From assembly GCA_021787595.1 (NCBI GenBank), contig JAJYLQ010000016.1:41739-105738 (forward strand): a stretch of DNA of 64,000 nt, read 5' to 3'. The notes beneath the pieces were generated by a model. It was not told the origin of the DNA. It did no database searches and saw nothing but the letters and a program-made list of their open reading frames with translations. The position numbers were made by a program, and so were the translations under genes. Numbering within the stretch: the stretch's first letter is position 1; every line of letters starts with the position of its first letter. This DNA comes from Chloroflexota bacterium. GTDB lineage: Bacteria; Chloroflexota; Anaerolineae; Anaerolineales; Villigracilaceae. Positions 7,958-17,130 of the stretch are shown piece by piece.

Positions 7958-8120
7958 ATCCGCCAAAGGTCCGCCGTTCTTCGCGGAAGAATGAAGGGGG
8001 CAGATACACAATATCGAAGACATTATCAAAACAATTCCATTCGCGCTGAAATCAAGCGAATGAGCTACAATCTATTATCGTGCTGGCTTTTGGATCCGAT
8101 CAACGCTTAGGAGGCGAACC

Positions 8121-8813
8121 ATGAGAAAGACGAATCTGCTGATGATTTCCGTTGTGGGCTTGCTCGTGCTGGCGTGTTCTACCTCGGATTTGATTCCGGC
8201 GACACCCTTTGTAGCGCCAACCCTGCCGCTGCCGACTGAAACGCTGCCGGCCGCGCCCACAGCGACAGCGTCGGCCACGCCGACACAGCCAATCCAACCA
8301 ACACAGACGATGGAGCCGACCGCCACGTTCACTTCCGTACCAACGCTCATTGCTGCGGGTTCGTCTCCGACCTCAACAACCAGCGGGGCGGCTCCCACCG
8401 CTACCGCGCAAAGCCAGCCCACAGCGACCATGACTTTGGCCGCAGGTTCCGTGTTCACAAGCGTGACCGCCTCGGGAAACATGATCACCTGGGGAGCGAA
8501 CTGCCCGAACAATTCAGTGACATTCGCGGCGCAGGCTGTGAGCGGATACAATATCACGTCTGTGCTGCTCTTCGTCCGCCTTCAAAGTCAAAGCACCGGC
8601 GTGACGACGCGCTGGAGCAATGGGACCAGCATGCACACGGACGGAGCAGGCATGTTCACATACAGCCTTGCGGCAAGAGGCATCCCCTACTACCAGGATT
8701 TCCAGTCCGCGGCGTGGGTGCAATATCAGCTCGTGGCAACGAACCTTCAGAATCAGATCGTGGGCCGGTCGGAGATTGTTTCGAATGGCATTACGTTGTC
8801 GCGGTGCCCATGA
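8121..8813 (+). CDS. Thr/Pro-rich lipoprotein of unknown function
   Basis: 230 residues with a strong TTAGGAGG ribosome site. The signal peptide ends in VLAC (Cys at about residue 20), a lipobox. Residues 25-110 are a Thr/Pro/Ala/Ser-rich linker of the kind common in Chloroflexota lipoproteins. The C-terminal domain (about 115-230) has TWGANCPNNSVTFAAQAVSG, which looks like an Ig-like or carbohydrate-binding beta sandwich. It is probably surface exposed. The neighbour at 7430 has a similar design but a different domain. Confidence 0.7.
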   Translation: MRKTNLLMISVVGLLVLACSTSDLIPATPFVAPTLPLPTETLPAAPTATASATPTQPIQPTQTMEPTATFTSVPTLIAAGSSPTSTTSGAAPTATAQSQPTATMTLAAGSVFTSVTASGNMITWGANCPNNSVTFAAQAVSGYNITSVLLFVRLQSQSTGVTTRWSNGTSMHTDGAGMFTYSLAARGIPYYQDFQSAAWVQYQLVATNLQNQIVGRSEIVSNGITLSRCP

Positions 8814-8931
8814 AGGAGTTGCGTTTTCACCGTGAACTGCAGTGCAAAACGCAGGAGCGGGACGCGCTGTCCTGCCCTTGTGGTCAATCGGGATCGGCAG
8901 GTCCTGAATCCACCTTAATTTGGAGCCAACA

Positions 8932-9576
8932 ATGAATCATCCACCCATTGATGCCCGGCGCGACGCAGTACCCATCCGCCTCTTCAAGTCCGACTTTCTG
9001 GAATTCTTCACTCACATCAGCCCGGTGACGATCATCGTTTTGTGGCTGCCGATTGCGGTTGCATTGGTAGTCTATGCCGTGACGAACGTCCGCGGCCCGG
9101 ATTTTCCGGCTTTCATTCCGCTCGGATTCCTGGTTGGTCTCTTCCTGTGGACATTAGCCGAGTATACGCTTCACAGATTTCTCTTCCATCATAAACCAAC
9201 CAGTCCACGCCAGGAACGCATATTATTTTTATTTCATGGAATCCATCACGCCCAGCCGCAGGTGAAGACGCGCCTCGTCATGCCGCTTCCGGTCAGCATT
9301 CCGGCGTTCGTCGTCTTCCTTGCCATGTTCTATTCGATCTTTTCTGTATTGCTCAGGTCACCGCAGTGGGTCGCGCCGCTGATGTCGGGATTCCTGATCG
9401 GGTACCTGGCCTATGACCTGACGCATTACGCCGCGCATCATTTCCCCATGCGTTCAGGATACGCAAAATACATCAAGCGTTATCACATGCAGCATCATTA
9501 CAAGGATACGGATACGCGCTTTGGCGTCAGCTCGCCAGTGTGGGATTGGGTCTTTCGCACACAGGGAGCGAAGTAG
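8932..9576 (+). CDS. Fatty acid hydroxylase superfamily membrane protein
   Basis: 214 residues. Membrane segments surround the family's His boxes: HRFLFHH (about residues 84-90), HGIHHAQ (about 103-109), HYAAHH (about 164-169) and YHMQHHY (about 184-190). These make up the non-haem diiron centre of the sterol desaturase/fatty acid 2-hydroxylase family. It should oxidise a lipid acyl chain or carotenoid-like substrate in the membrane. The ATG at 8932 has GGAG upstream; an in-frame ATG 12 bp earlier is weaker. Confidence 0.85.
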   Translation: MNHPPIDARRDAVPIRLFKSDFLEFFTHISPVTIIVLWLPIAVALVVYAVTNVRGPDFPAFIPLGFLVGLFLWTLAEYTLHRFLFHHKPTSPRQERILFLFHGIHHAQPQVKTRLVMPLPVSIPAFVVFLAMFYSIFSVLLRSPQWVAPLMSGFLIGYLAYDLTHYAAHHFPMRSGYAKYIKRYHMQHHYKDTDTRFGVSSPVWDWVFRTQGAK

Positions 9577-9695
9577 ATGTAGATGAAGTGAAATGGATTG
9601 GTAATTCAGGGAACGCGGATGCCGCCGAGGATGGCAGCCGGAGCCAGCTGGCCAACAAACTTTTAGCGCGCCTCGTGCCGCGTCCGGGAGCGTAT

Positions 9696-9723
9696 TTGGG
9701 GTTACTCCAAACTGACGTACAAT
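9696..9723 (+). promoter_or_regulatory. Putative promoter of the MFS gene
   Basis: TTGGGG (9696-9701), 16 bp, TACAAT (9718-9723), about 43 bp before the ATG. The -35 is weak and the -10 is good. Confidence 0.4.
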
Positions 9724-9765
9724 ATATGTTCGACATAAATAAAAAAGGCACAGAACAAACGCATC

Positions 9766-11016
9766 ATGGGAGACCTACTCACCAACCTGCGACAATATAG
9801 CCATGGAACTTTCTCGTCGCTGTATATCCGCAATTACCGCCTATATTACATCGGGCAGATTATCTCAACATCCGGAACGTTCATGCAGTCGGTTGCTCAG
9901 GCCTGGCTGGTGCTCAAGCTTACCAACTCCGGCACCGCCCTGGGCATCACCAGCGCCCTGCAATATGTTCCGATCCTGATCCTTGGGCCGTATGGCGGCG
10001 TCATCGCGGACCGATTTTCCAAACGAAAAATCCTTTACTTCACACAATCCATATCCGGCATTCTGGCATTGATTCTGGGCGCGCTGGTGGCAACGAATCT
10101 GGTACAGGTGTGGATGGTTTATATCCTGGCATTTGGCCTGGGCATGGTCAACGTATTCGATAATCCCACCCGCCAGACTTTCTACATGGAGCTGGTTGGC
10201 TCGGACAACCTCAGGAACGCCGTTACCTTATACTCGACTCTTGTCAATCTGGCACGCATCATCGGCCCCGCCCTGGCCGCGGCGTTGATCGCCGGCTTTG
10301 GCCTTGCGCCCTGTTTTATCATCAATGGACTCTCGTATGCTGCTGTGGTCATCATGCTGGCCGTGATGAACACCGGCGAATTGCTCGTCACTCCACCGGT
10401 GCCGCAAGCCAGGGGACAGATTCGGGAGGGCTTCGAGTACGTATTGTCCACACCCGTTATTGGTTCCACCTTGCTGATGATGGCACTCATCGGCACGCTC
10501 ACCTACGAGTTCCAGGTCAGCCTGCCATTGATCGCCCAATTCACATTCAACGGTGATGCCAGCAGCTACGCTTTATTGACCGCCGCAATGGGATTCGGGG
10601 CCGCCGTTGGAGGAGTTTTCTTTGCCAGTCGAAAAGGCGTCCAGCCTGCAAAGGTGGTTGACGCGGCCCTGTTGTTTGGGCTTGCAGTTCTTGTGGCGGC
10701 TTTCATGCCGAGCCTGTTACTCTCCGGCCTGGCCCTGGTGGCAGTCGGAGTCTTCTCGATCAATTTCTCGTCGCTTGGCAACAGCATTCTGCAGCTGGAG
10801 AGTTCTCCGCAGATGCGCGGGCGGGTCATGTCATTCTGGTCTATCGCTTTCCTTGGATCAACGACCATTGGCGGGCCGATTGTCGGCTGGTTTGCTGAAG
10901 CAGCCGGCGCGCGCTGGGGACTGGCATTAGGCGGGGCGGCGGCGCTTGCCGCTGCTGCGCTTGGAGCCATCACTTTGCGCAATATAAAAACGGATAAAAG
11001 GAATTCGTTGACATGA
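9766..11016 (+). CDS. MFS transporter (enterobactin-exporter-like family)
   Basis: 416 residues with about 12 membrane segments. The loop-2/3 signature GVIADRFSKRKIL (about residues 75-87) and the second-half equivalent near MRGRVMSF are typical of the MFS_3 (EntS-like) group, which exports siderophores, drugs or macrolides. It is monocistronic with a plausible own promoter. The substrate cannot be inferred. Confidence 0.85.
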   Translation: MGDLLTNLRQYSHGTFSSLYIRNYRLYYIGQIISTSGTFMQSVAQAWLVLKLTNSGTALGITSALQYVPILILGPYGGVIADRFSKRKILYFTQSISGILALILGALVATNLVQVWMVYILAFGLGMVNVFDNPTRQTFYMELVGSDNLRNAVTLYSTLVNLARIIGPALAAALIAGFGLAPCFIINGLSYAAVVIMLAVMNTGELLVTPPVPQARGQIREGFEYVLSTPVIGSTLLMMALIGTLTYEFQVSLPLIAQFTFNGDASSYALLTAAMGFGAAVGGVFFASRKGVQPAKVVDAALLFGLAVLVAAFMPSLLLSGLALVAVGVFSINFSSLGNSILQLESSPQMRGRVMSFWSIAFLGSTTIGGPIVGWFAEAAGARWGLALGGAAALAAAALGAITLRNIKTDKRNSLT

Positions 11017-11102
11017 AGATCCCGGATGACATGTTCCCCGTGCCGGGGGTGCCATCCAACACGCACATTCGGGATGGCGCTGCCAAAGACTGTCAGAATC
11101 CC

Positions 11103-11627
11103 CTATTCGACTTTTACTTCGCCTTCGGAGTCATCAATTTTCAAATTCCGTAAAGCATCGTCCATGGACGTCAGGCCTTCCTGCCTCATGCCAGGGACCG
11201 GCGTGCCGCAATACGGACAAATATTCCAGGGCAATTCCATCAGCTTGCCGCAGGAATGGCAAGCCTTCTTGAGCTTGGTATGACAGTTTGGGCAGACCTG
11301 CCAGTCATCTTTCACGCGGCGCTCACAGCCGGGACAGACCGGCAAATCTTCCAGCGCCTGAAGCAAGGCTTCTTCTTCCAATGTATGCTGGTATTCCTCT
11401 TCCAATGTCCGCGCCGGACGCAAGATCAAATAAACCAGCACGCCCGGCAGATTCAACACGGCCACCAGCAAGGCAGAAAGAATATGCACCAACGGATCGC
11501 GCCCGCGGGCGCGGATATCGCGATATGTCCAAATCACCAACGCGATCCACAACGCGGCGAGGAACGCGCCGCCGAACGCCGTCAAGACGAGCAGCAGGTT
11601 GCTGAGAAAAGTTGGGTCAAAGGACAT
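11103..11627 (-). CDS. Two-TM protein with double zinc-ribbon
   Basis: 174 residues. Two N-terminal membrane segments (VLTAFGGAFLAALWIALVIW and LSALLVAVLNLPGVLVYLIL) are followed by an acidic linker and a cytoplasmic double zinc ribbon: CPGC...CPNC (about residues 98-118) and CHSC...CPYC (about 123-140). Such proteins (PLDc_N-like membrane part plus zinc ribbon) are frequent in Chloroflexota and uncharacterised. The convergent neighbour to the left is the MFS gene. Confidence 0.8.
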   Translation of the reverse strand: MSFDPTFLSNLLLVLTAFGGAFLAALWIALVIWTYRDIRARGRDPLVHILSALLVAVLNLPGVLVYLILRPARTLEEEYQHTLEEEALLQALEDLPVCPGCERRVKDDWQVCPNCHTKLKKACHSCGKLMELPWNICPYCGTPVPGMRQEGLTSMDDALRNLKIDDSEGEVKVE

Positions 11628-11722
11628 TGCGACTTCCTATCTTCTACAAGGTCAAAAGAACATCCACCGATGACGCAGATGTCGCAGATTGAAAAATAAA
11701 TCTGCGACATCTGCGAATATAT

Positions 11723-13210
11723 TCATCCGCCGGCAGAACCGCCCGCGATTCCGCCTTCGGTCAGTTTCCGCAAATCCGAAAGCGCGGCGTTGATTTCGTC
11801 AACCGTCACGGGGCGGTCTTCATCACGATGTTTGAGCGCGCCCGTTTTGGCCTTTTCGACAGCAAGCTCGCGGATCGAAGCATTCTTCGCCAGCGCTTCC
11901 TTAACCAGCGCCGCGCCCTGCGAATATCCGATCACCGGATTCAACGCAGTGACCACGATTGCGTTCTTCGACAGCCAGCCCTCGGCTTTTTCGCGGTTCG
12001 CCGTCAGTCCCTTGACCGCGCGCTCCGTGAACGCGTTCACCGCGCCGATGGTCACTTGCATCATCTCGAATAAATTATGCGCGATGATCGGCATCATCAC
12101 GTTCAATTCCAACTGCCCGGCCTGCACGGCCATCCCAATCGCGGTGTCGCAGCCGATCACGTGGAACATCGCCATGTCGAGCATCTCGGCCATCACCGGA
12201 TTGACTTTGCCCGGCATGATGCTCGAACCCGGCTGAACCGCAGGCAAACGAATCTCATCAAGACCGGTGGAGGGACCCGATGCAAGCAAACGAAAATCAT
12301 TTGCAATGCGGATCAACGTCAACGCCAGCGTGCGAATGGACGCGGAGAAGTCGGTTGCGTCGGCCATGGACTGCATCGACTCGAACAAATTATCGGACTC
12401 ATATAATTTCAAGCCGGTCAATTCGGACAGTTTCTTGATCATCCGTTTATGATATTCGGGATGTGCGTTCAACCCAGACCCGACAGCGGTGCCGCCAATC
12501 CCAAGCCGCCTCAGCCCCTCCGCCGAACGCGCGATGCGTTCCGATTCGCGGGAAACCGCTTTGGCGTACGCACCAAACTCTTGGCCGAGTCGCACCGGCA
12601 CGGCATCCTGAAGATGCGTGCGTCCCGATTTGACAATGTCATCGAATTCGCGCGCCTTCGCTTCCAGCGCGGATTGAAGTCCCTTGAGCGAAGCCAGCAA
12701 TTCATCCAAGCGCCACAGCGCGCCCAAACGAATCGAAGCTGGGATGGTATCGTTCGTGGACTGCGCCATGTTGACGTGATCGTTCGGATGAACGTAATAC
12801 CTGCCCAGCCCGCCGCCCAGGATTTGCGTGGCGCGGTTGGCGATGACTTCATTGGCATTCATGTTGTGACTCGTGCCAGCGCCTGCCTGGAACGGATCAA
12901 CGACAAATTCAGAATCCCATTTGCCGTCCATGACTTCCTGCGCGGCCTTCGAGATCGCGTCGGATAACTGCCTGGCCGTAAATTTTTTGCCATCCACTTC
13001 GCGGTCGTTGAACAGACCGAGATCGTAATTGACTTCTGCCGCAGCGCGTTTGATGAGCGCAATGGACCAGACGAATGCCCGCCATGGCCGCAAGCCGCTG
13101 ACCGGGAAATTTTCCACTGCGCGTTCGGTCTGCACACCGTACAGCGCGTCCGCCGGAACGTGCAGTTCGCCCAAAGAATCTTTTTCAACACGAAAATCTT
13201 TTTCAGCCAC
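11723..13210 (-). CDS. Class II fumarase/aspartase family lyase
   Basis: About 495 residues. The family signature GSSIMPGKVNPV is intact, as are GTSHNMNANEVIANRA and HPNDHVNMAQSTND, which form the active site. The substrate is undecided: LNPVIGY and the MPGK form fit fumarase, while AGQLELNVMMP is more like aspartate ammonia-lyase. It converts fumarate to malate, or aspartate to fumarate plus ammonia, in the cytoplasm. I placed the start at a GTG with GGAGAGG upstream; an ATG 18 bp further out (13228) has no ribosome site. Confidence 0.85.
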   Translation of the reverse strand: MAEKDFRVEKDSLGELHVPADALYGVQTERAVENFPVSGLRPWRAFVWSIALIKRAAAEVNYDLGLFNDREVDGKKFTARQLSDAISKAAQEVMDGKWDSEFVVDPFQAGAGTSHNMNANEVIANRATQILGGGLGRYYVHPNDHVNMAQSTNDTIPASIRLGALWRLDELLASLKGLQSALEAKAREFDDIVKSGRTHLQDAVPVRLGQEFGAYAKAVSRESERIARSAEGLRRLGIGGTAVGSGLNAHPEYHKRMIKKLSELTGLKLYESDNLFESMQSMADATDFSASIRTLALTLIRIANDFRLLASGPSTGLDEIRLPAVQPGSSIMPGKVNPVMAEMLDMAMFHVIGCDTAIGMAVQAGQLELNVMMPIIAHNLFEMMQVTIGAVNAFTERAVKGLTANREKAEGWLSKNAIVVTALNPVIGYSQGAALVKEALAKNASIRELAVEKAKTGALKHRDEDRPVTVDEINAALSDLRKLTEGGIAGGSAGG

Positions 13211-13262
13211 AGGAGCCTCTCCACTCATGAAATTCAAATAACATTTGGAGAACGTTGGAAAA

Positions 13263-13385
13263 TAGCCACAGATAAACACAGATGGACACGGATTTTCGAT
13301 GACACTCTGATGATTTTGGTGTGTCTATCAAGCATCAGGGTTTATCCGTGTTCAACGCCCTGCGCCCTTTCAGGGTCTGTGGCTA
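13263..13385. repeat. Nested inverted repeat (family C)
   Basis: Outer arms TAGCCACAGA (13263-13272) and TCTGTGGCTA (13376-13385), inner arms ACACGGAT (13286-13293) and ATCCGTGT (13344-13351). It lies between the lyase gene and the DUF3048 gene, both on the minus strand. It is a typical dispersed palindromic repeat with no coding role. Confidence 0.65.
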
Positions 13386-13426
13386 AAAACGAATTACAAA
13401 ACATTCTCCTGGCCTTATTTTACACC

Positions 13427-14629
13427 TCACGGAGTATGGAAATCGAAATGCCAGTTCGGGCCGTCGGACCAGTCGGTCGAAGTGACGCCGATGATTTGAA
13501 AGAACGTCCGGCCGGGCTTCAAGTAAAGCGGCGTGCCATTCAGATTCGTGATGAGCAATGGCTGATTAATATCGCTGCGGAACCAGCGCGCCGGAAATGC
13601 CAGCCCGTTGCGGAAGACAAAAGCCTGCCCGGAATCAACCAGATCAATGTGGTAGACCTCGTCCTGCTGTTCGCCTGCATTCATAAACGTATGCAGAACG
13701 AATAAGACGATCACGTTGTCCGCGCTAACCTGCTTGTTGTTCAAATAGTCAATCAACGGTGCGTACGTTTCCGGCTTGTTATCGCGCGTATCATTCGCTT
13801 CCTGGAAACGCAAATAACGCCGGGCCGCCGGGTCGTATTCCCAATAATTGTAGTCATCCACCGAATAATGGGTGTAAATTCGATTCACAAGATATCCATT
13901 CGCAGGCAGCGAGGCGCTGAAAAATCCGCTGCGGATGTTTTGCGGCGAATTATCCAGGTGAAACTGCGCGGCGCAGCCATTTAATTTGGTCACATCGAAA
14001 TACGCGTTGTTATACGTCTCCACCGGGCGGCGGCTGTCGAAGAACGGCGGGCAGGGGCCAAATCCCTGGAGCATAAGAAACGACCTGAGATCGCCGCTGT
14101 AAAAATACTGAAACTCGCGCGGATCGGCGTATTGGAAAACATAGAAGGCATGATACATCCGCACGACATGTTCATCGAAGTAACGGCCGGAGCGGACCGG
14201 CCCAACCATGTTTGGATGATTTCCATAGTAGACCGCGATGAAACGCGTCAATAAATATTCGATGTAATATTCGAAGACGACATCCGCATACGTCAGACCC
14301 GCTTGCGGACGAATGTAACGCGGATAATTCGCAACCTTGATCGCGACCGGCCGCCGCTGAAGATAACCCGGATCCGCGGGCGGCAATCCCGTCAACGGAT
14401 CGATCCCAGGCGCGGCTGTGGCGATTTGTGGAATGGCAAATGGATTTTCTTGCGCGGAAACCGTCGGATCGGGCGCGGCTGCCGCGATTGGCAGGGAAGG
14501 CGAATCAATCGCCGGCGCGGAAGCGCTTTCGGTAACGGGGGCCGCTCCCAGTCCCGGCCCTGGAGCGCAGGAAGCCAATAAAGCAAAGGCCAGGAGATAA
14601 GATGTCAATTTGAGATGGGAATGAAACAT
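13427..14629 (-). CDS. DUF3048 (YerB-like) lipoprotein
   Basis: 400 residues. The signal peptide ends in a lipobox (LLASC, Cys about 21), followed by an Ala/Pro/Ser linker. The DUF3048 body starts at PLTGLPP (about residue 78), continues through RRPVAIKVANYPR and RPQAGLTYADVVFEYYIE, and includes a long C-terminal region with DYNYWEYDPAARRYLRF. The family is extracytoplasmic and of unknown function, often near cell-envelope genes. It is monocistronic. Confidence 0.85.
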   Translation of the reverse strand: MFHSHLKLTSYLLAFALLASCAPGPGLGAAPVTESASAPAIDSPSLPIAAAAPDPTVSAQENPFAIPQIATAAPGIDPLTGLPPADPGYLQRRPVAIKVANYPRYIRPQAGLTYADVVFEYYIEYLLTRFIAVYYGNHPNMVGPVRSGRYFDEHVVRMYHAFYVFQYADPREFQYFYSGDLRSFLMLQGFGPCPPFFDSRRPVETYNNAYFDVTKLNGCAAQFHLDNSPQNIRSGFFSASLPANGYLVNRIYTHYSVDDYNYWEYDPAARRYLRFQEANDTRDNKPETYAPLIDYLNNKQVSADNVIVLFVLHTFMNAGEQQDEVYHIDLVDSGQAFVFRNGLAFPARWFRSDINQPLLITNLNGTPLYLKPGRTFFQIIGVTSTDWSDGPNWHFDFHTP

Positions 14630-14736
14630 CGGGATAATTCTACCAAAGTCGGAAGTGGCTGATTTTGTGGATTTCTACAATATTCACCACAGAGTCTACA
14701 GAGAAAAAATCTCTGTGCTCTAAAATTTTTCTCATG

Positions 14737-14897
14737 TCATTGCGAGGAGTGGCGCTAAAGCGCCACGACGAAGCAATCTCCTGGAACCTGAAAAATCCCA
14801 TTTATATCTGGTTGGTGATTGCTTCGGGCAAGGAGCGCCTTCGCAACGACATCGCCTCGTTAACCATTGAGGGAACTTATATTTTTACGAACTCGTA
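14737..14897. repeat. Dispersed repeat family A, longest copy
   Basis: Begins 'tgtcattgcgaggag' and includes a hairpin (tggcgct-aaag-cgccac), 'gaagcaatctcctgg', then 'gattgcttcggg', 'cgcaacgacatcg' and 'gagggaacttatatttttacgaa'. The two halves 'gaagcaatctc' and 'gattgcttc' are inverted. It fills most of the gene-free stretch 14630-14964. Confidence 0.65.
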
Positions 14898-14964
14898 GTG
14901 TGCTCTGTGGTGAGATTAGCGAACGTAGCGATTGCATCTCAAAGCTGATAAAATTGCCGTGCCC

Positions 14965-16527
14965 ATGTTGATCTTGATTTCAATCCTGCTTTTATTCGTG
15001 ACCGCACTGGCTTTGTTGGTTTTGCGAATCACGCGTCCCGAATTTCGTTTTGCGTGGCTGGCCGCGCTCAGCGGAACCGTCCTTGCGTGGCTCACGGTGT
15101 TACTCTGGCAAACGCAGCTTCCCTCCTCCATTACACTTCCAGCATGGCAGCCGGCAAGCCTTTTTGCGGCCTCGCCCGGATTGTCCGCGGATGGGCTGGC
15201 GTGGCCGTACGCATTCGCCCTCGCGACGCTGGCCGCTGCGATTCTGTTAACGTCCTCAGTGCGCGAGGATTTTCCAAATCCGCTTGTCTGGGCGGTCGAG
15301 ATTTCTGTGTGCGGCATCGGATTGATGGCGGTGACCGCCGCCAATCCGCTCACGCTGGCTTTGGTGTGGGCTGCGCTGGACCTATTGGAACTCGTCGTGA
15401 TGCTGCGCGCCTCCAAGGACTCGGGAACCAGCGAGCGGGCTGTGATCGCCTTTTCGACGCGCGCTGCCGGGATCATTTTGCTGCTGCTGGCAAATGCGAT
15501 CGGCGCGGCGGCTGGGAAGCCGGTGGATTTTTCGTCCGCGCCGCCGCAGGCCGGATTGCTCCTTTTAGCCGCAGCGGGTCTGCGGCTGGGCGTGCTTCCG
15601 CTTCATCTGCCCTATCGTTCTGAATCATCCCTGCGGCGCGGGCTTGAAACGATGCTGCGGCTCACAGCCGCGGCATCGAGCCTGATTCTTCTGGCGCGCA
15701 TCCCAACCGCAAGTCTCGAATCGCCTGTCACTCCCCTATTGCTGATTCTGTCCGCGGTCGCCGCTGTGTATGGCGGCTGGATGTGGATGCGCGCGCCGGA
15801 CGAATTAACCGGCCTTCCGTATTGGATGATCGGTCTGGCGAGTTTGGCAACGGCCTCCGCTTTATTTGGCAACCCGACCGGCACGGCCAGCTGGGGCATT
15901 GCCTTGATTTTGAGCGGCGGCGCACTCTTTGTTTCCTCGCTTCAACAAACCTGGTTGAACCGCGCGTTATGGATCGGCGCATGGGCATTATCTTCCCTGC
16001 CGCTTTCATTGACCGCGGCCGGCTGGCAGAACAACACCAGCGGCTGGGGATTCTTCCTGCCGCTCTTCCTCACGGCACAAGCCTTCATCATGGCAGGCTT
16101 TGTCCGGCATGCGATGCGGCCATCCACGCGCGCTCCATTGTCAACGCAGCCTGTTTGGGCAAAGATGGTTTATCCGGCAGGCATCGGCCTTTTGCTTTTG
16201 ATCCAATTCATTCTGGGATTTGCGGGGTGGGACGGCGCGTTCGCGATCGGAGCGATTCCCGCCGCTATCGCCGCTTCGCTCCTGACCTTGGGCCTGCTGT
16301 GGGCCGCGCCGCGTTTTCCTTTTCTGAATCCGGTTCGCGCCCATTGGATTCAGCCGACGGTCACATCGCGTCTCGACCAGTTTTATCAAAACCTTTGGGT
16401 GTTCTACCGCTGGCTCGGACGTTTGACACAATCCATCTCGAATGTTCTCGAAGGCGACGGCGGGATCATGTGGACTCTGCTGTTCCTGATCTTCTTCGTC
16501 CTGTTGATCACGCAAAGGAAGCCATAA
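14965..16527 (+). CDS. Complex-I/antiporter-like proton-translocating membrane subunit (NuoL/M/N type)
   Basis: About 520 residues with 13 or more membrane segments. The middle (SDQ-like core replaced by ALDLLELVVMLRASKDSG..ERAVIAF, about residues 140-165) and PLHLPYRSESSL (about 212) resemble the Proton_antipo_M fold with its conserved Glu and the broken helix. The end has an amphipathic region (DQFYQNLWVFYRWLGRL) like the NuoL C-terminus. It is the first of three tightly packed membrane genes. The start is uncertain: ATG at 14965 without a good ribosome site, or an earlier codon at 14932. Confidence 0.65.
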   Translation: MLILISILLLFVTALALLVLRITRPEFRFAWLAALSGTVLAWLTVLLWQTQLPSSITLPAWQPASLFAASPGLSADGLAWPYAFALATLAAAILLTSSVREDFPNPLVWAVEISVCGIGLMAVTAANPLTLALVWAALDLLELVVMLRASKDSGTSERAVIAFSTRAAGIILLLLANAIGAAAGKPVDFSSAPPQAGLLLLAAAGLRLGVLPLHLPYRSESSLRRGLETMLRLTAAASSLILLARIPTASLESPVTPLLLILSAVAAVYGGWMWMRAPDELTGLPYWMIGLASLATASALFGNPTGTASWGIALILSGGALFVSSLQQTWLNRALWIGAWALSSLPLSLTAAGWQNNTSGWGFFLPLFLTAQAFIMAGFVRHAMRPSTRAPLSTQPVWAKMVYPAGIGLLLLIQFILGFAGWDGAFAIGAIPAAIAASLLTLGLLWAAPRFPFLNPVRAHWIQPTVTSRLDQFYQNLWVFYRWLGRLTQSISNVLEGDGGIMWTLLFLIFFVLLITQRKP

Positions 16528-17130
16528 ATGCTTGCCGTCATCCTTGCATGGATTGCTGTCATCCTGTTGCTCGCAACCTCCGCCGGTTTGATTCTCAACA
16601 GCGACTGGCGCCTGGATTTGGGTTTGCTCGCCGCGCAATACCTGGGCGCGTTCGTTTTGGCGGCTCAACATTGGCCGGTCGGCATGGCCGCCGTCAAACT
16701 GGTCACCGGCTGGATGGCGACCGCGGCGATTGGAATGACTCTCAATGCGTTCACTTCCCATGAAGAAAGACCCGAACAGTTTTGGCCGAGAGGCCGCGCA
16801 TTTCGATTATTCATGGTTGGCATGGTCGTTGTGCTGGCCGCGGCCGCAGCGCCGCGCGTCGAAACCACAATTCCCGGAATCGGCCTGCCGGTCGTCGCCG
16901 GGGGGATCTTATTGATCGGCAATGGACTGCTGCATCTCGGCACCCGGTCGGAGGTCACGCGCGTGATCTATGCCCTCCTCACCATTCTGGCCGGATTCGA
17001 AATCATCTATGCGGGCGTGGAAAGCTCGATCCTGGTCGCCGCATTGCTGGCCGTCATCAATTTGGGATTGGGATTGGTGGGCGCCTATTTGATCAACGCA
17101 GAACTGTCGCCCGAGGAGGAAGCCGCGTGA
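16528..17130 (+). CDS. Six-TM membrane protein of the complex-I-like cluster
   Basis: 200 residues, almost entirely hydrophobic with about six helices. It starts directly after the stop of the upstream gene, and its end overlaps the next start, so it belongs to the same operon. The helix pair GTRSEVTRVIYALLTILAGFEIIY is reminiscent of HyfE/NuoK-type small subunits, which also sit between large antiporter subunits, but the similarity is weak. Role inferred from context: an accessory ion-channel subunit. Confidence 0.6.
   Translation: MLAVILAWIAVILLLATSAGLILNSDWRLDLGLLAAQYLGAFVLAAQHWPVGMAAVKLVTGWMATAAIGMTLNAFTSHEERPEQFWPRGRAFRLFMVGMVVVLAAAAAPRVETTIPGIGLPVVAGGILLIGNGLLHLGTRSEVTRVIYALLTILAGFEIIYAGVESSILVAALLAVINLGLGLVGAYLINAELSPEEEAA

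Noticed and set aside
15783..16763. A 326-codon plus-strand frame across the membrane cluster
   Set aside because: It overlaps two hydrophobic genes in another frame and has Arg/Gly/Ala-rich, non-protein-like composition.
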